Made by a program: the position numbers and the translations under genes | Notes under the pieces: model-generated | Seen by the model: only the letters and a program-made list of their open reading frames with translations | Told to the model about the DNA's origin: nothing | Database searches by the model: none | Part shown: piece after piece, positions 17,063-25,392 of the stretch | How positions within the stretch are numbered: position 1 is the first letter of the stretch | How the letters are laid out: every line of letters begins with the position of its first letter | Source: Robertmurraya siralis | GTDB lineage: Bacteria; Bacillota; Bacilli; Bacillales; Cytobacillaceae | Length of the DNA: 64,000 bases | NCBI RefSeq assembly: GCF_005502275.1 | Contig: NZ_SWLZ01000002.1 | Span: 248,001 to 312,000 of the forward strand | Direction of reading: 5' to 3'

Positions 17063-18421
17063 TTAATGAGAAAGTGCGGGTGGAAGAATGATTTTGACTG
17101 TCGTTCCTAAACCTTCCACACTCTCTAAGCTAATTTTTGCTCCCATCGCCTCGGCAATATCTGTTGCCAATGATAGTCCAAGGCCAAAGCCACCTGTTTT
17201 TCGCGTTCTTGCTTTATCCACTCGGTAAAATCGGTCAAACACTTTTTCCAACTCTAGAGCAGGAATGCCTATTCCGTAATCAATTATCTCCACAACAACT
17301 TCGTGCTGCAACGTCATAATTCGCACCTTGATCGTTTCCTCACTGTACTTCCGCGCATTATCAAGGAAGATATAAAATAATTGTTTAAATTTTTGCAAAT
17401 CAGTTTGAACCGTTACTTCACCTTCAACCTCCAATTCAATTTTTCGTTGATAAGATTTTTCAATCGTACGGACCATTTCAGCGACCACATCGGCAAGAGC
17501 AACCTCCTCCATTTCGATTCTCAAAGGTTTATCATTTCTTGCTAAGTTCAACAACTGCTCTATTAAGCCCTTCATTCGGAGTGCCTCAGAGTGAATAGCT
17601 TGGACAGATTCGGCGAATAATTCAGGATCTTCATGTCCTCTTCTTTTCAACAAAGATGCATATGATTCAATAACAGTCAGCGGAGTATTTAACTCATGAG
17701 AAGCATTCGAAACAAACTGTCCCTGTTTCTCATAGTTCACTTCTAATAAATCAATCATCTCATTGAAAGTCTCAGCCATTTGATTAAGCTCATCCTTTGA
17801 TTCCTTCGGCTGTGCAATTCGTCTAAATTGCCCGCTTTCTCGAATTTCTTTCATCGTCTGAATCATTGAAGTAATCGGACGAGTAATCAAGTTGCTTAGA
17901 AACCTAGAGGAAAGAAGAACTGGAATTGTCGCCAACAAGGTAACAATAATTTGTACTATTCGCAAGGTGGATAGGATTTCATCCGTTTGCTGTAAACTTA
18001 CAGTTATTTGAAGATTTGCTACCTCCCCATTTCGCCAAATAATCGGAAGCGAGGCAAAAGTATGCGTCACCCGATCGTAAGAAGTGATTTCTTGAACTTG
18101 CTTCTCATAATACTGAACATCCATTTTATGTAAATATTGGTGGTTTGGATCAACGACCGCTGTTCCAGGGCTCCCATCGTTATTGACAATTTGCAGCATT
18201 CCATTAATCGGCATGTAAGCCCGCAAAACTTCCTGATGAGGAACCTTTCCCTCTATTTGGCCTACCCCATCAGCAGCACGCGTTGCTTGAGCTATTGTCC
18301 TTTCCAGTTCATTATTGTACATCATCTGACTAAAGGAAAAATAAATCGCCCCATTCAGTAAAATCAATAAAATAATAAACAATACCGTCGAATATAAATT
18401 AATTTTATTTCTTAGCCTCAT
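17063..18421 (-). CDS. Sensor histidine kinase, YkoH-like
   Basis: Two-component sensor of 452 residues: transmembrane helix near 8-30, extracellular loop of about 120 residues, second helix near 150-172, HAMP (about 172-225), HisKA with SNASHELNTPLTVIESYASLL (phospho-His at about 241), and a C-terminal ATPase domain with DNARKYSEET, IIDYGIGIP and GGFGLGLSLA. The ATG overlaps the response-regulator stop by four bases, so the two are translationally coupled. Signal unknown; the PepSY neighbours downstream are its likely partners. Confidence 0.9.
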   Translation of the reverse strand: MRLRNKINLYSTVLFIILLILLNGAIYFSFSQMMYNNELERTIAQATRAADGVGQIEGKVPHQEVLRAYMPINGMLQIVNNDGSPGTAVVDPNHQYLHKMDVQYYEKQVQEITSYDRVTHTFASLPIIWRNGEVANLQITVSLQQTDEILSTLRIVQIIVTLLATIPVLLSSRFLSNLITRPITSMIQTMKEIRESGQFRRIAQPKESKDELNQMAETFNEMIDLLEVNYEKQGQFVSNASHELNTPLTVIESYASLLKRRGHEDPELFAESVQAIHSEALRMKGLIEQLLNLARNDKPLRIEMEEVALADVVAEMVRTIEKSYQRKIELEVEGEVTVQTDLQKFKQLFYIFLDNARKYSEETIKVRIMTLQHEVVVEIIDYGIGIPALELEKVFDRFYRVDKARTRKTGGFGLGLSLATDIAEAMGAKISLESVEGLGTTVKIILPPALSH

Positions 18422-19116
18422 TTTGCATCCTTCAGCACATAGCCGACTCCTCTTACCGTATGAATGAGGGAAGTGCTAAAAGGCTTGTCAATTTTATTGC
18501 GCAAGTAGCGGATATAAACGTCCACCACATTTGTATCTCCGTAATAATCATAACCCCAAACACCGTTTAATAATTGTTCCCTATTCAAAACCTGACGTGC
18601 ATGCTTCATTAAAAAAGCTAGCAGTTCAAACTCCCGTGGTGTTAGTTCGATCGCTTCCCCTGCTCGTACAATTTCTCTCGTAACCTCATTTAATTTTAAA
18701 TCTCCTACAATGAGCCAATCATCAGCATTTAAAACAGCCTGAACCGGAACCGGCACTCGCAAATTTGCTCGTATTCGCGCTAACAATTCCTCGATTTCAA
18801 AAGGCTTTGTCATATAGTCATTTGCACCAAGATCAAGACCAGATACTTTATCTTCAATTGAATTTTTTGCTGTAAGCATTATAATTGCCGTATGTTTGTT
18901 GACAGAACGAATTCTGCGCAGCAATTCAATGCCGCTTATCCCTGGAAGCATAACATCTAATAAAATTAAATCCCACTCTTGCTCTTGGAAAAGCTGTAAG
19001 CCTGTCAAACCGTCTAACGCCTTCCCGACTTCATACCCTTCATAAGTCAGCTCCAGCTCTAGAACTCGAGCAATCTTTTCCTCGTCTTCAACGATTAAAA
19101 TTTTCTGCTTCGCCAT
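18418..19116 (-). CDS. OmpR-family response regulator, YkoG-like
   Basis: DNA-binding response regulator of 232 residues. The receiver domain has acidic residues in VEDEEK and phospho-acceptor Asp54 in LILLDVMLPG, with Lys in YMTKPFEIEELLARI. The C-terminal winged helix (about 130-230) ends with TNVVDVYIRYLRNKI and TVRGVGYVLK. First gene of a regulator-kinase-PepSY cluster resembling B. subtilis ykoGHIJ (recalled synteny). Targets unknown; autoregulation is likely. Confidence 0.9.
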   Translation of the reverse strand: MAKQKILIVEDEEKIARVLELELTYEGYEVGKALDGLTGLQLFQEQEWDLILLDVMLPGISGIELLRRIRSVNKHTAIIMLTAKNSIEDKVSGLDLGANDYMTKPFEIEELLARIRANLRVPVPVQAVLNADDWLIVGDLKLNEVTREIVRAGEAIELTPREFELLAFLMKHARQVLNREQLLNGVWGYDYYGDTNVVDVYIRYLRNKIDKPFSTSLIHTVRGVGYVLKDAK

Positions 19117-19361
19117 TTTCCCTCTCCATCCGCTCTAAGTTTTACCGTCATTTTAACATGGTTACTCAACGAAACAACCGTTTTTGATCATTCTATCCAT
19201 CTATTTTTTGAGCTAGTCGTTAAAAAAGAAGAGGTATTTTGACAAATTACTCGACCTAAAACCGCTTGTTTAATGATTATTCAAAACACGAAAAATCAAC
19301 AAAGTAATTTTTTCTGGATACTCAAAAGCATCCAACAAAAGAGTTTCTCATAATCTAAAAA

Positions 19362-19411
19362 CTGCTCTGACTCCATGAAGATAAAGAATTTATTTCAAGG
19401 AGCCAGAGCAA
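19362..19411 (-). terminator. Terminator of the tryptophan-rich repeat protein gene; rest of 19117-19460 empty
   Basis: GCTCTGACTCC / GGAGCCAGAGC stem (one mismatch) with a long A/T loop, followed on the minus strand by AGTTTTTAG. Apart from this, the 344-bp gap between the response regulator and the repeat protein shows only A/T-rich sequence. Confidence 0.65.
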
Positions 19412-19460
19412 AAAAGGCACTAAGATCATAAAAATCAGCACAATAAAATATATACTTCAA

Positions 19461-20132
19461 CTAACTGATACTTGCTGTCCAGTTCCCTCCCCCTTGATTA
19501 CATGTGAAAGTGCCGCTTGCTCTTCTCCCTTCAATTCGCCCATTGTACTCGCAGTTATTTCCATCACTGCTGTTTCTTCTTAAGATTCGAACATTGTTGC
19601 CCTCCTGTGTCATCGTTAAGACAGCGGTTACTGGTGTTGCCCCTTGCCTCGTCCATCTTGCATCAAAAGTGTTACTGTTTCCTCGGCGAGTCCAAATGCC
19701 ACGCCATGCTCCTTCTTGTACTTCCCATCGTCTTCCCAGATCCGGCTGTAGCGGTCTCCTGTGAATCGTTGCGCTCCAAGTGCCACCACCACGAATGCAT
19801 ACATTCGTCCCTCTTACTCTATTACCCTCAATAATACCAACATACTGACAATCGTTTCCGTCACTGCTGTTTCTCCGGGATATAGATACAAAACGATCAT
19901 GTACATTTACTGTCATCACAGCTGTTATTGGCGTTGCCCCTTGCCTCGTCCATCTTGCATCAAAAACATTGCTATTCCCTCTACGGGTCCAAACTCCGCT
20001 CCATGCTCCTTCTTCAACCTGCCACCATCTTCCTAAATCTTGTGGCTGGCGCAACAGATATTCCTGCTGATCTGCATATGGAACAGGTGGTTGAAAATAT
20101 GAATTGACATACGGGTAACCATAATAGTTCAT
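19461..20132 (-). CDS. Two-repeat tryptophan-rich protein of unknown function
   Basis: I do not recognise a named family. The 223 residues consist of a Tyr/Pro-rich head (1-30, MNYYGYPYVNSYFQPPVPYA) and two tandem copies of a domain of about 92 residues (about 32-125 and 130-223). Each copy runs LGRxWxVxEGAWxGxWTRRG, NSNxFDARWTRQGATPxTAV, a polar strand with RRNSSDG, one Cys, and ends GGG-W-A-I. The two copies are near-identical in places, indicating recent duplication. No signal peptide. The head resembles Bacillus spore-surface proteins, but that is only composition. ATG preceded by TTGAGGAGG. A radical SAM enzyme is transcribed divergently from it. Confidence 0.7.
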   Translation of the reverse strand: MNYYGYPYVNSYFQPPVPYADQQEYLLRQPQDLGRWWQVEEGAWSGVWTRRGNSNVFDARWTRQGATPITAVMTVNVHDRFVSISRRNSSDGNDCQYVGIIEGNRVRGTNVCIRGGGTWSATIHRRPLQPDLGRRWEVQEGAWRGIWTRRGNSNTFDARWTRQGATPVTAVLTMTQEGNNVRILRRNSSDGNNCEYNGRIEGRRASGTFTCNQGGGNWTASIS

Positions 20133-20333
20133 TTTGGAACCTCCTCAACTTAAGTTATTTCATGACCATCATATGTAAAATTGAGTAAAGTGTACTGTTC
20201 CAATCTGGTTTTTATTAGGCATACTACAGCAGCCTTTTCCTCCTCCATTATAGTGACAGAACTCACTGATCTTTATCCTCGTGTAGTCTTATAATGACTT
20301 TTGTTCATCAATTTAATGAAGGTACGTGAAAAA

Positions 20334-21656
20334 ATGGAAAAGCAAATGAACTACATTCCCTCTCGATTTAATGCTCTATCCCATACTGATGATGGCGGCG
20401 TTGTTCTATTTAATAGTTATACCGGTGCCATTACCCATTTTAGCGAGGAAGAAAAACAATCTGCTATTTCTGCTTTAAAAAGAACGGGTATAGAACTACT
20501 GGAGAATCATATACAGAAAGAATTATTTCGCAGTGGATTTCTTATTTCTAGTGATGTTGATGAAATGAAAAGGGCAAAATATCTCCATCAGACCTTACAT
20601 CGAACAGATCTTTTACATCTCATTCTTATGCCTACGGAATCATGCAATTTTCGCTGCACTTATTGTTATGAAACATTCGAACGGGGAAAAATGAAACGAA
20701 GTGTCATCAACAGTTTAAAAGCTTTCGTCCAAGAAAAGGCCTCGCATCTATCGGCTTTACATATAAGTTGGTTTGGCGGCGAACCGCTTATTTCTTTGGA
20801 TGTTATTGAAGAACTTTCGCAGTCTTTTTTATCCATTGCCGAGGAAAAACAGATCCGTTACACCTGTGACCTTGTAACAAATGGATACTTATTAACGAAA
20901 GATACTTTTAAGCAATTGCTATCATGGAATATTAATCAATTTATGATCACCGTTGATGGGGTCGGAGAAATACATGATAGGCGAAGACATTTATCGGATG
21001 GAGGTCAAACGTTTGAGCGAATCATCGATAATCTCATTGCTATCAAAACCATTCCTGATTCTTTCAATCTCACCATTCGTTCCAATTTTGACGAAGACAA
21101 TTTAGGGGATGTTTCCAAGCTAACGAAGTTCTTAAAACAACATTTTGCTGACGATGAGCGTTACGGAGTCCTGTTTCGACCAGTTGGACAATGGGGTGGG
21201 AAAAACGATGAGGCTATCCCCGTCTGCAGCCGCACGATGGCGAATAAAAAAATTTGGGAATTAACTGATGAGGCAATAACAGAAGGTTTAAAAATGAGCC
21301 CCATGGTTATCGAATCATTAATGCCCTCAGCATCTGTCTGCTATGCGGCAAAACCACATTCATTAGTCGTGGGCGCTGATGGTCAATTGTATAAATGTAC
21401 CCTCTCCGTACAGGAAGACTTCAATAAGGTTGGGAAAATTGACGACAACGGTCATTTTCAGCTTGACTATGACAAAATCGCTCATTGGGTTACATCTGGT
21501 GAGGAAACGGATTCCTCCTGTCAATCGTGCTTTTATCGACCAGCCTGCCAAGGAAACCACTGTCCATTATATCGAATGAGAACAGGTAAAAGACCATGCC
21601 CCTATGAGAAACGAAATATAAAAAAGGTCCTAAATTTAATTTGGAAAAATAGCTGA
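20334..21656 (+). CDS. Radical SAM/SPASM peptide-modifying enzyme
   Basis: Iron-sulfur enzyme that should generate a 5'-deoxyadenosyl radical. The SAM cluster motif CxxxCxxC is Cys104, Cys108 and Cys111 in ESCNFRCTYCYE, followed by WFGGEPL and VTNGYLL. A Cys-rich SPASM region at the C-terminus (CYAAKPHSLVVGADGQLYKC, then CQSCFYRPACQGNHCPLY and CPY) would hold auxiliary clusters, as in anaerobic sulfatase maturases and RiPP maturases. The first 90 residues (SRFNALSHTDDGGVVLFNSYTG...) resemble the N-terminal peptide-binding segment of RiPP enzymes. The ATG at 20334 has AAGGT upstream; an earlier TTG at 20301 is less likely. A 28-codon gene follows 32 bases downstream and is the probable substrate. 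Confidence 0.87.
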   Translation: MEKQMNYIPSRFNALSHTDDGGVVLFNSYTGAITHFSEEEKQSAISALKRTGIELLENHIQKELFRSGFLISSDVDEMKRAKYLHQTLHRTDLLHLILMPTESCNFRCTYCYETFERGKMKRSVINSLKAFVQEKASHLSALHISWFGGEPLISLDVIEELSQSFLSIAEEKQIRYTCDLVTNGYLLTKDTFKQLLSWNINQFMITVDGVGEIHDRRRHLSDGGQTFERIIDNLIAIKTIPDSFNLTIRSNFDEDNLGDVSKLTKFLKQHFADDERYGVLFRPVGQWGGKNDEAIPVCSRTMANKKIWELTDEAITEGLKMSPMVIESLMPSASVCYAAKPHSLVVGADGQLYKCTLSVQEDFNKVGKIDDNGHFQLDYDKIAHWVTSGEETDSSCQSCFYRPACQGNHCPLYRMRTGKRPCPYEKRNIKKVLNLIWKNS

Positions 21657-21688
21657 CATCCCTATTTTTTGAAAGGTGGTGAGCAAAC

Positions 21689-21775
21689 ATGCGTATATTA
21701 CGTCCAGCTGCATCTCCAGTTAATCAGCAAAATACCGGAAAAATCATGAAATCCGTGCCGGGTAATTTAAAATAA
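21689..21775 (+). CDS. Small peptide gene, candidate precursor for the radical SAM enzyme
   Basis: A 28-codon reading frame with a strong AAAGGTGG ribosome binding site nine bases before its ATG. It begins MRILRPAASPVNQQNTGK and ends IMKSVPGNLK before a TAA. It lies 32 bases after the radical SAM gene and immediately before a terminator, so it is the last cistron of that transcript. It is basic, with three prolines, two glycines and no Cys, Trp or Tyr, so thioether or aromatic cross-links on those residues are excluded. No leader cleavage motif such as GG is evident. A precursor peptide is the natural inference, but no homologue is known to me. Confidence 0.62.
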   Translation: MRILRPAASPVNQQNTGKIMKSVPGNLK

Positions 21776-21812
21776 AAGTGAAAGCACCCAAATGGGGTGC
21801 TTTTACTTCTCT
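21776..21812. terminator. Terminator after the peptide gene
   Basis: GTGAAAGCACCC / GGGGTGCTTTTAC stem with a short AAAT loop directly after the peptide stop codon, followed by TTCTC. It can also serve the serine deaminase operon arriving on the minus strand. Confidence 0.8.
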
Positions 21813-21926
21813 ATACAACTGCTCATTGAAAGCAAACAATTACAAATTTAATTAATTTTTTATGCCATTTCCACGTTTAAACTTCCACTAAAAGCAACTG
21901 CACTTTGTTTTTAACTAAAAATACAG

Positions 21927-22838
21927 TTATGAAATGGATGCAACGAGATAGTCTTTTAATTTTCCCTTCGGCTCTCCAAAAATTTCAGCCTCCAGTCTCC
22001 GCCCAGTTGGTGTTGCTGCTAAACCGCCTTGTGCCGTTTCTCTTAATGCAGAAGGCATTGTTTTTCCTATTTCATACATGGCAGCAATTACTTCATCACA
22101 CGGAATTCTACTTGTGATTCCTGCAAGTGCCATATCCGCAGCCGTTAACGCATTGGATGCTCCCATCGCATTCCGTTTCACGCAAGGAACCTCTACAAGT
22201 CCTGCCACTGGATCGCACACAAGTCCCAGCATGTTTTTCAACGTAATCGCCATTGCTTCAGCCGCTTGTCTTGGTGTACCTCCAGCCATTTCAACGATGG
22301 AAGCAGCCGCCATTCCTGCTGCTGAACCTACTTCCGCCTGACACCCTCCAGCAGCGCCCGAAACGGTCGCATTGTTTGCTACGACAAACCCAAAAGCAGC
22401 AGCCGTAAATAAAAACTCAATCATTTCCATTCGAGTTGGGTTCAACTTTTCTTTTACCGCAAATAAAGTTCCCGGCACCACTCCGGCAGAGCCTGCTGTT
22501 GGGGTTGCACAGATCACGCCCATGGCAGCATTCACTTCATTGGTCGCGACCGCTTTACTGACCGCATCCAAAAGCAAATTACCTGATAATCCCTTACCGC
22601 TTCTTATATAGTTTTGCAATAAAACGGCATCGCCACCAGTTAATCCAGTTTGTGATTTTACCCCGCTTAAACCTCTTTCTAGGGCCTTTTCCATCACATC
22701 TAAATTTTGCTCCATTTTTGCGATGATTTCTTCTCGTGGTCGTCCTGATACTTCTATTTCTTGACGAATCATGATTTCTGCAATTTTTACTTGAGACTGT
22801 TCCGCGAGCGAAACAAGCTCTGCAACATTTCGAAACAT
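21927..22838 (-). CDS. sdaAA: L-serine ammonia-lyase, alpha subunit
   Basis: Catalytic subunit of iron-sulfur L-serine dehydratase (serine to pyruvate and ammonia). Cluster cysteines lie in GGCQAEVGSAAGMAAA, LGLVCDPVAGLVEVPCVKRNAMG, and possibly GVICATPTAGSAG. Glycine/alanine-rich helices and the length of 303 residues fit the two-subunit Bacillus-type enzyme. The ATG follows AGGAGG. Last gene of the operon regulator-transporter-sdaAB-sdaAA; the 103-base gap after sdaAB holds no terminator that I can see. Confidence 0.93.
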   Translation of the reverse strand: MFRNVAELVSLAEQSQVKIAEIMIRQEIEVSGRPREEIIAKMEQNLDVMEKALERGLSGVKSQTGLTGGDAVLLQNYIRSGKGLSGNLLLDAVSKAVATNEVNAAMGVICATPTAGSAGVVPGTLFAVKEKLNPTRMEMIEFLFTAAAFGFVVANNATVSGAAGGCQAEVGSAAGMAAASIVEMAGGTPRQAAEAMAITLKNMLGLVCDPVAGLVEVPCVKRNAMGASNALTAADMALAGITSRIPCDEVIAAMYEIGKTMPSALRETAQGGLAATPTGRRLEAEIFGEPKGKLKDYLVASIS

Positions 22839-22941
22839 TTCTTGTCCTCCTACTTATTAACGTTAATCCTGATATTTCACAATATACACAGGTGAAGGAT
22901 TCTGGAAGTCAGTCATTATGAAATTGAATTATTTAGCTGGA

Positions 22942-23601
22942 TTAAGCAACCATTCGGATGACTCCTCTTACATTGGAAAGTTCTTTTATTTCATTTAATA
23001 CCGCATCCTCAATTTTTTGATCAACTTGGATAACCATTATCGCCATATCTCCCTTTTCTTTGCGTGAAACCTCCATATGGCCAATGTTTATTTTATACTT
23101 TGACAGAATGGATGTCACACAAGAAACCACTCCAAATTTATCCTGGTGCATCACTAAGAAGGCCGGGTCGCCTGAGAGTTTTAATTTAAAAGAATTAATT
23201 TCTTTAATTTCAATCGCTCCACCGCCGATGGACACCCCAATTACTTCAAGTGTTTGCTCATCTGAAGCTAAAACCAACTTGACTGTATTTGGGTGCTCCG
23301 GAATTGCTCCTTCTTCATGAAAAACGACCTCCATATTGACTTCATTGGCGATTTTTAATGAATCGGGAATTCTTTCATTAAAGGTATCAAAATCTAAAAG
23401 CCCGGCAACTAATGCTAAATCCGTTCCATGGCCTTTATAGGTGGTTGCAAACGAACCGTACAAATGAATATCGACTTTCTTTGGCTGTTTTTCAAATAAG
23501 CTTCGAGCCACTCGGCCGATACGAACTGCACCAGCCGTATGGGAACTTGAAGGTCCTACCATCACTGGTCCAATAATATCAAAAGCTGATCGGTATTTCA
23601 T
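22942..23601 (-). CDS. sdaAB: L-serine ammonia-lyase, beta subunit
   Basis: Second subunit of the iron-sulfur serine dehydratase. The N-terminal domain opens with the hallmark SAFDIIGPVMVGPSSSHTAGAVRIGR; the C-terminal 75 residues form an ACT domain (VVSCVTSILSKYKINIGHMEVSRKEKGDMAIMVIQVD) that usually binds serine. The start at 23601 follows AAAGGGG; the longer in-frame ORF adds 11 residues with no family match. Pairs with sdaAA immediately downstream. Confidence 0.93.
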   Translation of the reverse strand: MKYRSAFDIIGPVMVGPSSSHTAGAVRIGRVARSLFEKQPKKVDIHLYGSFATTYKGHGTDLALVAGLLDFDTFNERIPDSLKIANEVNMEVVFHEEGAIPEHPNTVKLVLASDEQTLEVIGVSIGGGAIEIKEINSFKLKLSGDPAFLVMHQDKFGVVSCVTSILSKYKINIGHMEVSRKEKGDMAIMVIQVDQKIEDAVLNEIKELSNVRGVIRMVA

Positions 23602-23661
23602 CGTCCATTTCCCCTTTATTGTTGAAGGGCACAAAAAGTGCCCACTACTTTTTTCTCTTAT

Positions 23662-24702
23662 TTAAGCAGCTGAGCCCTTCTCTGTCTCAAGAGTTTGAAG
23701 CTGGTCAACCGTTTTAATTTTATAATTTTTGAAGACCACTGACCCTAAAAACCCGCACAGCAGGCCTACTGCTGCACATGCTGATGCGATTAGTGTTACT
23801 TTCATAGGATCATTGAAACCATACATTACAGCTAAGCCCGCAATCGGTGTTGCTGTTCCTGTTGCATTGTTAATTAGTCCAGAAAGAGCAATAATTACGC
23901 CTGCACTTGCCCCGCCGACAAAATTTGTCACATACACAGGGATTGGGTTCGCAGAAATAATATGCGCTTGTGTTAAGGGTTCAATCGCAACAGAAATGGT
24001 TGTTTTACGATCGCCGAATTTCATGCGGTCAAATAAGATATAGTTCATAAACGAGGACCCAAATACAGCTAGAGCACCAATCGCCATCGGAACACCTGTT
24101 AAACCAAGCATTGCTGTTAGCGCCATTGAACTAAGTGGGGCAGTAGCGACCACGGTAATAACCCCGCCTAAGATAATTCCCATTAATACAGGGTTGCTGT
24201 TAGCAGTTTCCGTAATAATTCCCCCGATATTTAATAGAGTTGCATTAACAACAGGTGTCATTAATTCCCCTAATAAGCGCACAAGTGGAGCACAGAATAA
24301 GATAATAACGATTAAATCTAATCCACCAGGAACTTTTTTCTCGATAAGTTTTACAAGAAAAGCAATCAAATAGCCTGCGATAAATCCTGGCAATAATCCA
24401 AGTCCAGCACAACTAACACCAAGTAGTAATGCATATACAGGAGAAACTCCAACTGCTATTGCTACTAAAGCGGCAGCTGCGACTCCGCCCATGCTTCCTG
24501 CTGCTGTCCCAACTTCACCTAAAAACTCAATCCCAAGTAAATCGCCACCCACATATAATTGGAATGCCTCAACCAGGAAAGCTGCACAGGCAGCTCCAGC
24601 AAGCGCGGCCATCGCCTTCATTCCTTTAGGTGCTTTATAGCTAAATAGTGAAAAACCTGCTAAAACTAATAATAAAAGTGCTGTACCCTTAATAATATCC
24701 AT
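23662..24702 (-). CDS. PTS_EIIC_2-type membrane transporter, probable serine or amino-acid carrier
   Basis: Polytopic membrane protein of 346 residues with about ten hydrophobic segments and many glycine/alanine stretches, e.g. GTAAGSMGGVAAAALVAIAVGV and LGGVITVVATAPLSSMALTAMLGLTG. It resembles the EIIC-like family annotated as PTS sugar transporter IIC (PF13303), but no IIA or IIB partner is encoded nearby. It sits between a PAS/HTH regulator and the two serine dehydratase genes, so L-serine (or another amino acid) is a more likely cargo than a sugar. This is inference from context only. Confidence 0.75.
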   Translation of the reverse strand: MDIIKGTALLLLVLAGFSLFSYKAPKGMKAMAALAGAACAAFLVEAFQLYVGGDLLGIEFLGEVGTAAGSMGGVAAAALVAIAVGVSPVYALLLGVSCAGLGLLPGFIAGYLIAFLVKLIEKKVPGGLDLIVIILFCAPLVRLLGELMTPVVNATLLNIGGIITETANSNPVLMGIILGGVITVVATAPLSSMALTAMLGLTGVPMAIGALAVFGSSFMNYILFDRMKFGDRKTTISVAIEPLTQAHIISANPIPVYVTNFVGGASAGVIIALSGLINNATGTATPIAGLAVMYGFNDPMKVTLIASACAAVGLLCGFLGSVVFKNYKIKTVDQLQTLETEKGSAA

Positions 24703-24717
24703 CTGCTTTACCCCCAG

Positions 24718-25392
24718 TTATTCATTTGTTTCTTCTTCAAGATGATACTCATTTTGAGTCCTTATTTTGTTCAGATAGTTATAAATTGTAAACTTCGAAA
24801 CTCCAAGTACGCTTGCTAAATATTCAGTAGAACCTTTTATTAAAAAGGCACCTTTTTCTTCCAACAAACGTACACATTCAATTTTTTCTTCTAAAGTCAG
24901 TTGTGTATGCGCTTTCTTGAAGTTTGTTAAAACTTGGTGAACCATATCGTGTATGACATCTTGCACAGTACTGTGGAAGTTTTCGGATTTATCATCTGCT
25001 ACATTAAAGGAGAGAAACTCCTCCAGTTCTCCGACGTTGATCATCATCTGCGAAATATCATAGTTGATGCAAAGTGCTCCAATCACCCTTTTTTGTGCAT
25101 CACGTAAAAATACAGTTGCTGATTTTAATAGTGTTCCATTACGTGCCTGTGTTTTGTAATTGGGGATATCTTCAATCTCAGCCGGGTCTTTTCTGAGCTC
25201 AGTTAGAACAAGATCAGTAATAGGTGAACCAATCTTTCTATTCGTGACATTACCCGCTATATAGATTAAAGATTTTTTTAAATCCTTGAAATCATGGACA
25301 ACAACCTCGCAACGCTGACCAAACATTTTTACAAGCATATCTGCTGTCCGTTTCGCCAAATCGAATACTTGAACGTTGTTACCTTTTTCCAT
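24718..25392 (-). CDS. YheO/DauR-like PAS and HTH regulator of the serine operon
   Basis: Regulator of about 225 residues with a YheO-type PAS domain (about 10-120: FGQRCEVVVHDFKDLKKSLIYIAGN, then GTLLKSATVFLRDAQKRVIGALCINYDIS) and a C-terminal helix-turn-helix (about 180-222: LEEKGAFLIKGSTEYLASVLGVSKFTIYNYL). Related DauR/YheO proteins respond to amino acids. The start at 25392 follows AAAAGGATG; the upstream 30-codon extension looks non-coding. First gene of the operon, 15 bases from the transporter, so it probably also regulates itself. Confidence 0.82.
   Translation of the reverse strand: MEKGNNVQVFDLAKRTADMLVKMFGQRCEVVVHDFKDLKKSLIYIAGNVTNRKIGSPITDLVLTELRKDPAEIEDIPNYKTQARNGTLLKSATVFLRDAQKRVIGALCINYDISQMMINVGELEEFLSFNVADDKSENFHSTVQDVIHDMVHQVLTNFKKAHTQLTLEEKIECVRLLEEKGAFLIKGSTEYLASVLGVSKFTIYNYLNKIRTQNEYHLEEETNE

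Noticed and set aside
20171-20280. Minus-strand open frame with CHYNGGGKGCCSMPNK, suggestive of a Cys-rich peptide between the two divergent genes
   Set aside because: It has no usable start codon before the Cys-rich part, and the only ATG in frame is inside it with a misplaced SD. It could be a decayed peptide gene, but the sequence does not support a call.
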